DNA from: Planctomyces sp. SH-PL62
GTDB taxonomy: Bacteria; Planctomycetota; Planctomycetia; Planctomycetales; Planctomycetaceae
Assembly: GCA_945905295.1 (NCBI GenBank)
Contig: CAMDPX010000035.1
Span: 1-43,933, forward strand
Length of the DNA: 43,933 nucleotides
Direction of reading: 5' to 3'
Under the pieces are notes generated by a model. The model made no database searches. It was not told the DNA's origin and worked only from the letters and a program-made list of their open reading frames with translations. Positions 1-7,288 of the stretch are shown here, in pieces (within the stretch, counting starts at the first letter, position 1; each line of letters begins with the position of its first letter). Made by a program: the position numbers and the translations under genes.

Positions 1-101
1 TCAGCCGCACAAAACCGAGCCACCGACAACCCGGCCCGCCGAAACCGCTCGAACCGCCCACGCCACTCCGAAATCTTCCGCCCATTCGCTCGACGTGACA
101 T
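1..101 (-). CDS. IS66-family accessory protein TnpA-like, N-terminal fragment (runs off the left edge)
   Basis: Reading the minus strand from an ATG at 101, about 33 codons are open to the window edge. The peptide begins MSRRANGRKISEWRGRFERF and continues into a G-L-S-V-A-R-F-C segment. That is the pattern of the small helix-turn-helix proteins encoded beside IS66 transposases, which usually run on as G-x-S-x-x-x-F-Y-x-W. A GGAGG ribosome binding site lies at 106-110, four bases upstream of the ATG. Only the first third is visible, so neither intactness nor the presence of tnpB/tnpC can be judged. Stand-alone TnpA-like copies are also common in planctomycetes. Recognition is from the N-terminal pattern only. 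Confidence 0.5.
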   Translation of the reverse strand, partial: MSRRANGRKISEWRGRFERFRRAGLSVARFCAA

Positions 102-124
102 GACGCCTCCAAGTTGAAAAGGTT

Positions 125-826
125 GTGAATCAACAACCCCGCCAACTTACTCGACGCGTCAAGATTGGTGCGGATGGGCGCTCCTCCACCGTCGGTCGCC
201 TTCTGCAAGAAGGTGACTCCGTGATTGCTACGAATCACGACACGAATGACTCACGCGACCGCGTCGATCCACCAGCGCTCGCGAAATGGCTCGCCGGATG
301 CCGAAACCTTCTCCGAATGCTCGGACCGTACTCAGAACCGTGGGCTCAGATATTCGAGGAGTCAGCAGATTTCCACAGCACCTATCGTGCAAAGAACATG
401 CTCGCAACGCTGCGAGCCATCCAAGAGGCCGTCGAACATAATCTGCTTCTCGACACAGAAGATCTAATTCTTGCAGACACGTTCGACAATCTCCTCGAAC
501 AAGCAAAGTATCTCTTTTCCGAAGGCTACTTCCTTGCGGCAGGCGTTCTTGGACGAGCAGTTCTCGAAGAACATCTCAGAAAATGGTGTCAGCACGCGAG
601 CTGTCTTCCAACGCAACTCAAACCCACATTGGTCAACTACACTCAGGAACTATACCGGGCCAAGCAATTCAACGTAGCCGTTCTGAAACATGTCGAATCA
701 ATGGCAGCCATTGGTAATGATTCTGCACACAACAACCCGGAATTAACTGCCACAGCTGTCGGACGTTTGCTTCGTGATCTCGATGAGTTCCTCGGTAAAC
801 ATTCCCTCGCGTCTAGCGTCACATAA
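125..826 (+). CDS. DUF4145/HEPN-like domain protein
   Basis: A 233-residue protein from a GTG start preceded by AAAAGG. The N-terminal 80 residues are unremarkable and may be partly foreign. The C-terminal half (about 120-230) is helical, with two features of the DUF4145/HEPN-like fold: an R-A-V-L-E-E-H stretch at 144-150, which fits the HEPN R-x(4-6)-H spacing, and IGNDSAHN at 196-203, which resembles the conserved G-N-x-A-H-N block of DUF4145. Such domains accompany restriction, toxin and abortive-infection genes, but none is visible next to it. It starts only 23 bp from the divergent TnpA-like start, so the true start could be internal, for example the ATG near residue 92. No specific function is claimed. 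Confidence 0.6.
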   Translation: MNQQPRQLTRRVKIGADGRSSTVGRLLQEGDSVIATNHDTNDSRDRVDPPALAKWLAGCRNLLRMLGPYSEPWAQIFEESADFHSTYRAKNMLATLRAIQEAVEHNLLLDTEDLILADTFDNLLEQAKYLFSEGYFLAAGVLGRAVLEEHLRKWCQHASCLPTQLKPTLVNYTQELYRAKQFNVAVLKHVESMAAIGNDSAHNNPELTATAVGRLLRDLDEFLGKHSLASSVT

Positions 827-839
827 CAAAGCCGCAGTC

Positions 840-925
840 AAGTAGGGTCCGCTCCTGCCGACCTTTTCTGTCTGCCGACTTTTTCTCTCAATCAACACCA
901 AGGCAGGCGGGAGCCTGCCCTACTT
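840..925. terminator. Hairpin terminator / imperfect palindrome after the HEPN-like gene
   Basis: The inner hairpin at 902-919 has a 7-bp stem (GGCAGGC/GCCTGCC) with a four-base loop and is followed by CTACTTTTT, as in an intrinsic terminator for the plus strand. The outer arms AAGTAGGG (840-847) and CCCTACTT (918-925) are also complementary, so the whole segment may be one of the long palindromic repeats seen elsewhere in the window. Confidence 0.5.
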
Positions 926-934
926 TTTCCGCCG

Positions 935-1399
935 CTAGTGAGCAATCATGAATGAGTGCCATTGGCCGTCGTCGCCGAGAATTTGCGACGAGAGCGTGCG
1001 GTGATCGTCGCTGATGAACTCGATGATGTCCTGGTACTTGGCCAGCCCCTCGCCCGTGAATTTCGGCCCCTCGGTGTCCAGCGTGAGCACCTTCTCGGCC
1101 GCGTCCAGCGAGCCGTCGTAAACCCACAGGCGCGTCATCACTGAAGCGATGAACGTCCCCACGAAGCGTTTCGTTTGCGGGTCATAGCCGAGCGTCATGA
1201 TCGACTGGCAAGTGCCCCCCTCCGGCATCTCGCCCTGTCCTTCACCGATGGTCCACAGCCCACCGAGCGACCGGACCACTTCGCTGCCTGTGGATTTCAT
1301 CGGCGGTTGATCCGGTCCCATGCTGCATTCGCCCTCGAAGGTCCATTCGCCGACGAGTCTTTGAAGCCACTGATGTTCTTTCTGAGGATCTCCGTGCAT
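935..1399 (-). CDS. DUF1579 family protein
   Basis: A 154-residue protein that matches DUF1579 in length and layout. It opens with a K-E-H-x-W-L-x-x-L-V-G-E-W block, followed by an alternating beta pattern with G-x-G-E, the stretch TLGYDPQTKRFVGTFI in the middle, and a W-V-Y-D-G-x-L-D segment. The family is a lipocalin-like beta-barrel of unknown function, abundant in planctomycetes. The ATG at 1399 follows an AGGAAAA site. It is divergent from the DUF1501 gene. No signal peptide is visible, so it is probably cytoplasmic. Confidence 0.85.
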   Translation of the reverse strand: MHGDPQKEHQWLQRLVGEWTFEGECSMGPDQPPMKSTGSEVVRSLGGLWTIGEGQGEMPEGGTCQSIMTLGYDPQTKRFVGTFIASVMTRLWVYDGSLDAAEKVLTLDTEGPKFTGEGLAKYQDIIEFISDDHRTLSSQILGDDGQWHSFMIAH

Positions 1400-1619
1400 C
1401 GTTGTTTTCCTGAGCGTTGAATTGGCGAGTTCGACATCCAGACATTCGATGACAGACTTTGATCACGGCGATCGCTTTGCTCAAGGCGTACCACCCGTGA
1501 CGAATGGGAGTCTGCCCGTCTCGGAAGATGCCGAAGATTCGGACTCACCTGTTGGGCAGCCAGCGTGTATCCTGTCCGCCCCAAGGACCACAACAATCGC
1601 CCTCAAAGATCTGCCTCGA

Positions 1620-3038
1620 ATGCTGACTGTTCTCGGACCTGCTGGTCGTGCGTGTGATGGCGTTTCGCGGCGTGCGATTCTGCGAGCGGGCGGGTTGTCG
1701 ATGTTTGGTGGATTGCTGGCGACGACGTCAGCCGGCCAAGCGGCGACTTCGGCCAAGCACGCGGCGCGAGTGAAGTCGGTCATTTTGATCGATTTATTTG
1801 GTGGTCCTAGTCACATCGACATGCTGGATCCAAAACCGGATGCTCCGGCGGAGATTCGGGGTGAGTTCGCTTCGATCGCGACTTCGGTGCCGGGGTTGCC
1901 CATTTGCGAACACTTGCCGCGTCTGGCCGAGTGGATGAATCGTGTCGCTCTGATTCGCACGATCTCGCATCCGTACAACAGCCACAATCCGTATGGGGTG
2001 ATGACTGGCTTCACGGGGGGCAATGACCGCGAAGATTATTTTTCTCGGCCGACCGACTACCCGAGCATGGGTTCGGTGGCGACGTATTTTGGCTGCGGTC
2101 AGCCGGGTGTGCCGCCGTATGTCGTGCTGCCGGACTTTCCGGGTTACACGCAGTCGCTGCGCCGAGCCGGTCCATACGGCGGGTTCCTCGGCCGCAAGTA
2201 CGATCCGCTGTTCGCGATCGCCGATCCGAAGCTCGATAAGCCGCTCGACAGCAACAAGGATTTTTATAGCGACGACGTGTGGGCGATTGGCGATCCACGC
2301 TTGCCGTCGCTCGATGCGGCGACGACGGCGGATGCGCTCGATCGACGACGGACGTTGCTGCAACAGTTCGATGCGCAGGCTCGGCTGGTTGAAGGTTCGC
2401 GAGCGACTCGCGACTTGGCCGAGTGGCAGCGGGCGGCGTTTGATTTGTTGCTCTCACCGAAAGTGCGCGGGGCGTTCGATCTGACGAAAGAAAGCGACGC
2501 GACGCGAGATCGGTTCGGTCGCGACTTGTTTGGTTCGTCGACGCTGATGGCTCGGCGGTTGGTCGAGTTCGGTGTCAGCTACGTCACGATCCATACCGAA
2601 TCGAAAGCCAATGGGCATTGGGATACGCACAACAACAATTTCAAGATGTTGAAGAATCTGCGGCTGCCGTTTGTGGACCGCTCGCTGGTCGCGCTGTTTG
2701 AGGATTTGAAAGCTCGCGGTTTGTGGGACACGACTCTGGTCGTGATGTGTGGCGACATGGGCCGCACTCCGAAGATCAACAAGGCGGCGGGCCGAGACCA
2801 CTGGCCTCAATGTGGCTTCGCGTTGCTCGCGGGCGGTGGGATGAAACCCGGATGCGTGTACGGCACCAGCGACAAGCAGGGGGCGTATCCGATCGACTTC
2901 CCCGTCACTCCGGGTGATCTCTGCGCCACGATTTATGAGTTGTTGGGCATCTCCCACGAAGCCACCGTTCCGGATCACACCGGCCGTCCGCATGGGATTT
3001 CGCATGGCGGCCAGCCGGTTCGGGACGTGTTGGCCTGA
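1620..3038 (+). CDS. DUF1501 domain-containing protein (Tat-exported)
   Basis: DUF1501 proteins are exported, sulfatase/alkaline-phosphatase-superfamily-like proteins greatly expanded in planctomycetes, often beside DUF1553/PSD1 cytochrome genes. Their substrate is unknown. The ATG at 1620 gives 472 residues, the usual length. It places a twin-arginine-type signal (S-R-R-A-I-L-R-A-G-G) near residues 16-25, followed by an Ala/Gly-rich hydrophobic stretch. Family landmarks include I-D-L-F-G-G-P-S-H-I-D-M-L-D-P-K-P near residue 60, S-H-P-Y-N-S-H-N near 120, H-x-x-x-x-x-N-G-H-W-D-T-H-N-N-N near 330, and the C-terminal G-D-M-G-R-T-P-K and G-R-D-H-W-P blocks. The frame is open upstream to 1422, but that part lacks export features and would bury the signal. 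No cytochrome partner is adjacent. Confidence 0.92.
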   Translation: MLTVLGPAGRACDGVSRRAILRAGGLSMFGGLLATTSAGQAATSAKHAARVKSVILIDLFGGPSHIDMLDPKPDAPAEIRGEFASIATSVPGLPICEHLPRLAEWMNRVALIRTISHPYNSHNPYGVMTGFTGGNDREDYFSRPTDYPSMGSVATYFGCGQPGVPPYVVLPDFPGYTQSLRRAGPYGGFLGRKYDPLFAIADPKLDKPLDSNKDFYSDDVWAIGDPRLPSLDAATTADALDRRRTLLQQFDAQARLVEGSRATRDLAEWQRAAFDLLLSPKVRGAFDLTKESDATRDRFGRDLFGSSTLMARRLVEFGVSYVTIHTESKANGHWDTHNNNFKMLKNLRLPFVDRSLVALFEDLKARGLWDTTLVVMCGDMGRTPKINKAAGRDHWPQCGFALLAGGGMKPGCVYGTSDKQGAYPIDFPVTPGDLCATIYELLGISHEATVPDHTGRPHGISHGGQPVRDVLA

Positions 3039-3228
3039 TGTTGCCCGCAGATTCCCTGCAATTGAAGCGGGAGGCCGGTGAACCAAGGCGTGTTCGGCTT
3101 CTGCGGTGTAATCTGCTTTTGGCTCTGATACATTGGCCGTGTCGAGTTTTTCTCCCGCCGATCTTTCTTTTTTTTCGGTGGTTTTCGTTCCTGAATCGCC
3201 GCGGCCGTGCCGCCACACACACCGAACT

Positions 3229-4971
3229 ATGAGCGTTTCCATCGTTACTTGCCCGGAGTGTAAGTCGCTGTTGCTCAGCGACACGGCTCAATGCCCCAAC
3301 TGCCATCACATGCTGCACAAGAATCAGACGGTCAATCTGTCTGAATTGAAAACGCACAGCGAAGTCATGGGGAGCAGTTCGAACGAGATCGCCTGCCCTG
3401 ACTGTGGCGAGATGGTTCGCAAAGAATTGGTCCGCTGCTATCAGTGCGGAGCATTCTTGCGCAAAGAAATGGCGGAGTCGTACCAGCGAATGCGTGAAAG
3501 CGCCCCCGAGCCTGCCGCGCCCCCATTGCACGAGCTCACATCACGGCCGGTGAAATCGGTTCCCTCTGCACCGTCGATTCCCTTGTCTTCCGATTTACCG
3601 CCGCTGGCCGATGACGATGACTTCGCGCTCGGCCCCGGAGTCACCGCGGTCGCAGCGGGACAAGCGTCAGCAACTCCAGCGACTTCGACGGGTGGTGGAG
3701 ACGACTCGTATTCGCTGAACGCTCCGGCGTTGAGTGCTTCGCCTGCAACCGCATCCGCCGAACTGCCGAACGTTCCGCTGGACGAACCTGGGACGGACTC
3801 AGCGAAAGCCGCTCCTGCCGGACAGATCTCGCATTCGGAAGCGACTGCTGGAGACGTGCTGCTGGACATCGCGAAGCAAGAGGAAGAGGAATCCGAAAGT
3901 CGCCGCAAACAACGGGGCAAGCGCAAGCCCGGTGTCGGTGGAGCGCGCGGGGGCTTTGTCATTTTCTGCCCGTGGGGCCATCAAATCGAAGTGCAGGAGA
4001 AACATCGCGGCCAGATGGGGAAGTGCCCGCGCTGCAAAGCGGCCTTCATCGTCCCGCAGGCTCCACAGGAAGAGAAGCCCGCAGAAGCTGGCCCAGCGAC
4101 CGATGCCGCTGCCAGCACTGTGGCAGCCGAGCAAGTTGGCGCACTCGCGGCGGGCAAGTTCACGCGCTGGATGAAAGACGTGCGCATCCATCCGCTCGAT
4201 CCGACAAAACTTAAATTGAAGCCGGGCAGTTTGGAGAGCACGTTTGATACGCAAGAGATTGGATTCGGGCTCGACGGATTGCTGCTGCTGACGCTCGTCA
4301 AAAAGGGTGGGATGTTCGGCGGGGCTGATAAGAAGAAGCCGGAAATCCGCGATGCGGCCGTCGCGCATTTAGCGGCCGGCAAGCCGCTCGCCGAACTGCA
4401 AGTCGCGGCTCAGCGGCTGTTCGGACCGGACGCCATCAAGCAAATTCAAGTGGTCCAGCCGGTCGTCTACGCACACGAGTCGATGTTCGCGGGCATTCCC
4501 GTCTTCGGCAACAACCGGATCGCGGTGCGGTTACCGAAACCGGCCGACAGCAACGAACTGTTGTTCGCGTCGTTTTCTCTGTCGGAGTTCCGTGAATTCT
4601 CGAAGCAGATGAGCGAAGTCTTCAATGTCCTGGAACTGGGCGACGATGTCGGAGTCCCGTTGACTGACAAGCTCACTGACTTCAAATGCCACTACACCGA
4701 CCAGACTTTTCAAGCGCTGGCGGAAGTCGCATATCACCAAGCGGACCCGAACATCAAGCTGGTGATTGTCGGCCGCAAATGCGAAGGCTGTGGCTTGATC
4801 ATTAGTGAAGACGGACGCAAGAAAGAAAAGCTCGGCGGCGCGGATGGAAAAGGGATCGCCAAGGCCAAGTGTCCGAAGTGCCAAAAGAAATTTGGCTCGT
4901 TCACCTTCTACGCTGTGGACGCCACCGCTCCTGCTGAACCACCCGCAGCGAACGCTCCGGCCGTTTCTTGA
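3229..4971 (+). CDS. Multi-zinc-ribbon protein, function unknown
   Basis: A 580-residue protein from the ATG at 3229. Four Cys clusters are visible: C-P-E-C...C-P-N-C at residues 8-25, C-P-D-C...C-Y-Q-C near 53-70, an F-C-P-W-G-H...C-P-R-C ribbon near 245-270, and a C-terminal C-x-x-C-G...C-P-K-C-Q-K-K-F pair near 520-560. Between the second and third lies a Pro/Ala/Ser-rich, acidic low-complexity linker. A folded domain (about 310-510) has no motif I recognise. The third ribbon resembles those in planctomycete proteins that end with a short zinc finger before a membrane or FHA domain. No signal peptide or membrane segment is seen, so it is probably cytoplasmic. An upstream extension of the frame to 3133 is judged untranslated. 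Confidence 0.75.
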   Translation: MSVSIVTCPECKSLLLSDTAQCPNCHHMLHKNQTVNLSELKTHSEVMGSSSNEIACPDCGEMVRKELVRCYQCGAFLRKEMAESYQRMRESAPEPAAPPLHELTSRPVKSVPSAPSIPLSSDLPPLADDDDFALGPGVTAVAAGQASATPATSTGGGDDSYSLNAPALSASPATASAELPNVPLDEPGTDSAKAAPAGQISHSEATAGDVLLDIAKQEEEESESRRKQRGKRKPGVGGARGGFVIFCPWGHQIEVQEKHRGQMGKCPRCKAAFIVPQAPQEEKPAEAGPATDAAASTVAAEQVGALAAGKFTRWMKDVRIHPLDPTKLKLKPGSLESTFDTQEIGFGLDGLLLLTLVKKGGMFGGADKKKPEIRDAAVAHLAAGKPLAELQVAAQRLFGPDAIKQIQVVQPVVYAHESMFAGIPVFGNNRIAVRLPKPADSNELLFASFSLSEFREFSKQMSEVFNVLELGDDVGVPLTDKLTDFKCHYTDQTFQALAEVAYHQADPNIKLVIVGRKCEGCGLIISEDGRKKEKLGGADGKGIAKAKCPKCQKKFGSFTFYAVDATAPAEPPAANAPAVS

Positions 4972-5007
4972 AGGCCCTATTCTCGGCCACTACATTCGGC
5001 CCGCATT

Positions 5008-5059
5008 TCTGCACCGCGTTTTTCTGCACCGCGTTTTTCTGCACCGCGTTTTTCAGCAC
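5008..5059. repeat. 15-bp tandem repeat, about 3.5 copies
   Basis: TCTGCACCGCG recurs at 5008, 5023 and 5038 with exact 15-bp spacing and T-rich spacers, followed by a degenerate fourth unit (TCAGCAC) at 5053. It lies between the zinc-ribbon gene and the likely start of the TsaC-phosphatase fusion. The period is a multiple of three, so the frame stays open through it. Confidence 0.85.
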
Positions 5060-5075
5060 ATGGAGTTCCCCGACA

Positions 5076-6185
5076 ATGCCGGAGGTCGTCGAGCTGCGCG
5101 AGGTCACGGACCGACGTGATGTGATTCATCACGCCGTGCAGCGGCTAACGTCTGGGGACTTGGTCGCTCTGCCGTCTGAAGCGGGTTACGTGCTCGCCGG
5201 AGCGGCACTCGCCGAGGGAGTCGGTAGCCGTTTAAGCGACGCTGGCGGAATCGTAACGCTGCTGCTCCGCGCGGCCGACGAGGTCACTGACTTCCTCCCA
5301 AATCTGTCGTCCGTGGGGATTCGATTTGCCAAGCGATGCTGGCCCGGCCCCTTGGTCTTGCGTGCTCCAGCCAACGCCACGAATGGTTTTGTGGCGGCTC
5401 TGCCAGAGAGCAGTCGATCGGCCGTCGTCGCGGGCGGAGAGATGTCCGTTCGCGTCTCAAGCCATCCAGTACTGAGTGAGATTGCCAAACTCTCGCGCGG
5501 ACCGCTGCTTTTGCGCGACATCGAGACTCCGTGCAAGACGACCGACTTCACCGCTGGTCCTTGGGGACAGGCCGCACTCGTCGTCAAGGAGAGTTCGACG
5601 GCGGACTCCCATTCCAAGCCCCAAGGCGAAAGCCTGACCACGATTGTCCAAGTCGATTCAACCGGCGGCTGGACTGCCGTGCGAATCGGAGCGACTCCAG
5701 AGAACCGGTTGCAAGTGGCTGCTTGCGAGTTGATCCTGTTTTGTTGCACGGGCAACACATGTCGCAGCCCGATGGCGGAAAGCCTCTGCCGGCATCTTCT
5801 GTGCGAGCGGCTCAAGTGTTCGCCGTCCGAACTCACGAAGCGCGGCTACCTGATCGCGTCTGCGGGACTGGCGGCCGACTATGGCAGCCCGGCCAGTCGC
5901 GAATCCGTGGAGATGATGCGGCGACGTGGGCTCGACTTGAAAGCTCACACCAGCCAGCCGCTGACCGACCGACTGATCGAGCACGCCGACCGCTGTTACA
6001 CGCTCACCAACGGCCATCGAGCCGCGATCCTCGGCAGCCATCCGGAATTGTCCGACCGAGTGCAGGTTCTGGCTCGTGATGGCGAGGACATCTCGGACCC
6101 CATCGGCGGGGGAATCGACGACTACGCCGCGTGCGCGACGAGCATTGAGCAACACCTCACCAAGATCTTGGACGAAATTGCCTGA
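5076..6185 (+). CDS. TsaC/Sua5-like domain fused to a YwlE-type low-molecular-weight protein phosphatase
   Basis: A two-domain protein of 369 residues from the ATG at 5076. Residues 1-205 follow the TsaC/Sua5/YrdC layout (threonylcarbamoyl-AMP synthase in tRNA t6A formation), with A-L-P-S-E-A-G-Y near the N-terminus and K-R-C-W-P-G-P-L near 88. The canonical K-x-R and S-x-N substrate motifs are not obvious, so activity is doubtful. Residues 215-369 are a low-molecular-weight phosphatase. Its P-loop is C224-T-G-N-T-C-R-S231 and its acid loop is D341-P-I-G-G-G. The Thr at position 228 is the residue that marks protein-arginine phosphatase YwlE; tyrosine phosphatases usually have Ile or Val there. 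In Bacillus the separate genes ywlC (Sua5), ywlE and ywlF (rpiB) are neighbours, and here rpiB follows. The frame is open back to a TTG at 4968, across the tandem repeat, but the family-like sequence starts at 5076. Confidence 0.82.
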   Translation: MPEVVELREVTDRRDVIHHAVQRLTSGDLVALPSEAGYVLAGAALAEGVGSRLSDAGGIVTLLLRAADEVTDFLPNLSSVGIRFAKRCWPGPLVLRAPANATNGFVAALPESSRSAVVAGGEMSVRVSSHPVLSEIAKLSRGPLLLRDIETPCKTTDFTAGPWGQAALVVKESSTADSHSKPQGESLTTIVQVDSTGGWTAVRIGATPENRLQVAACELILFCCTGNTCRSPMAESLCRHLLCERLKCSPSELTKRGYLIASAGLAADYGSPASRESVEMMRRRGLDLKAHTSQPLTDRLIEHADRCYTLTNGHRAAILGSHPELSDRVQVLARDGEDISDPIGGGIDDYAACATSIEQHLTKILDEIA

Positions 6186-6323
6186 CAGAAACGTCATGCG
6201 TGCTGGCCGAGCTTTGGCCAGCCCTTGTGGCCGGGACGAGTGACAACCAACAATCTGCCGGGCAGGATGAGTGAGGCTCGTCACCACCTGACCGATCCAC
6301 TTCTCGCAGGGGAGACACGCATC

Positions 6324-6776
6324 ATGAAAATCGCGATTGCCAGTGATCATCGTGGAATCGCCGTGAAGAAGCGGATTCTGCAACAACTTGCAGACATGGG
6401 CCAAGAGGGAGTCGATCTTGGACCGACGGCCTCGGAGAGCGTGGATTACCCCGACTACGCGGCCAAGGTGGCGAATGCCATTACCCACCATGAAGTGGAT
6501 CGCGGCATCCTGATCTGCTGCTCCGGGATTGGCATGAGCATCGCCGCCAATCGCTTCGCGGGCGTGAGGGCCGCGCTGTGCCACGACGAATTCAATGCCG
6601 AGATTTGCCGCCGTCACAATGATGCCAACATCATGTGCCTGTCCGCCGACTTGCTTACCGAGCAGCTTGTCTCTCGCATGGTGGAAATCTGGGTCAAAAC
6701 GCAGTTCGAGGGAGGCCGTCACTCCCGCCGGCTGGAGAAGCTGGAAGAATACGCGAGCAAAGCCGCGGCCAAATGA
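6324..6776 (+). CDS. rpiB: Ribose-5-phosphate isomerase B
   Basis: RpiB interconverts ribose-5-phosphate and ribulose-5-phosphate in the pentose phosphate pathway (cytoplasm). The 150-residue length is normal. Visible family features are M-K-I-A-I-A-S-D-H-R-G at the start, D-Y-P-D-Y-A, the active-site segment I-C-C-S-G-I-G-M-S-I-A-A-N-R, the R-H-N-D-A-N block, and F-E-G-G-R-H-x-R-R near the C-terminus. The ATG at 6324 is preceded by GGGGAGA. It sits 138 bp after the phosphatase fusion and 48 bp before gcvH. The order Sua5-phosphatase-rpiB matches ywlC-ywlE-ywlF of Bacillus. Confidence 0.95.
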   Translation: MKIAIASDHRGIAVKKRILQQLADMGQEGVDLGPTASESVDYPDYAAKVANAITHHEVDRGILICCSGIGMSIAANRFAGVRAALCHDEFNAEICRRHNDANIMCLSADLLTEQLVSRMVEIWVKTQFEGGRHSRRLEKLEEYASKAAAK

Positions 6777-6810
6777 GTTCGGTTTGTGCTCCGCAAGAGT
6801 CCCCAATTTA

Positions 6811-6816
6811 AGGAGG
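6811..6816 (+). promoter_or_regulatory. Strong Shine-Dalgarno site of gcvH
   Basis: A perfect AGGAGG eight bases before the ATG at 6825. It fixes the gcvH start, although the frame is open upstream to an ATG-less region at 6786. It is the strongest ribosome binding site in this operon. Confidence 0.8.
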
Positions 6817-6824
6817 AATACGGC

Positions 6825-7211
6825 ATGGCCCCCGGCCATCTGAAATACGCGAAGACGCACGAATGGCTGGCACTGGCCGGCGATGTGGGCACCATTGGCA
6901 TCAGCGACTTCGCCGTGAAGGAGCTGACCGATCTTGTTTACATGGGCTTGCCCAGCGTTGGTAAAAAGCTGTCGGCTGGCGACGTCTTCGGCGAAATCGA
7001 AAGCGTGAAGGCGGTCAGCGACCTGTACGCGCCCGTCAGCGGCGAGGTCATCGAAGTGAACACCACCATTCCGAATGACCTTGATCTACTCTCCAAAGAT
7101 GCCTTCGGTAAAGGCTGGCTGATCAAGATGCGACTCAGCAATCCGGCCGAAGCCTCCGCGCTGCTCGATGCCGCCGCTTACGAGCAACAGTGCGCCGCCG
7201 ATCATCATTAA
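6825..7211 (+). CDS. gcvH: Glycine cleavage system H protein
   Basis: The lipoyl carrier of the glycine cleavage complex. Its lipoyl arm takes the aminomethyl group from the P-protein and presents it to the T- and L-proteins. The 128-residue length is typical. The peptide has the H-E-W start block, G-I-S-D-F-A near 25-30, and the lipoylation segment E59-S-V-K62-A-V, with Lys62 as the modified residue. Translation starts at the ATG at 6825, behind a perfect AGGAGG at 6811-6816. It is followed by gcvPA, which starts 78 bp downstream. Confidence 0.96.
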   Translation: MAPGHLKYAKTHEWLALAGDVGTIGISDFAVKELTDLVYMGLPSVGKKLSAGDVFGEIESVKAVSDLYAPVSGEVIEVNTTIPNDLDLLSKDAFGKGWLIKMRLSNPAEASALLDAAAYEQQCAADHH

Positions 7212-7288
7212 CGGCTACTGCTGAGCACGTTTTCCTTGAAATCCAGACGCTGAATCGCAAATCCTCAAAACGCGAAAGCGAGTTCGTG

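Noticed and set aside
5008-5059. Short repeats as a possible CRISPR array
   Set aside because: 15-bp period with no unique spacers; it is a plain tandem repeat. No CRISPR-like array was seen in the window.
5658-6860. A 400-codon minus-strand open frame over the phosphatase and rpiB
   Set aside because: Exact antisense of two genes with clear family motifs; composition is typical of a shadow frame.
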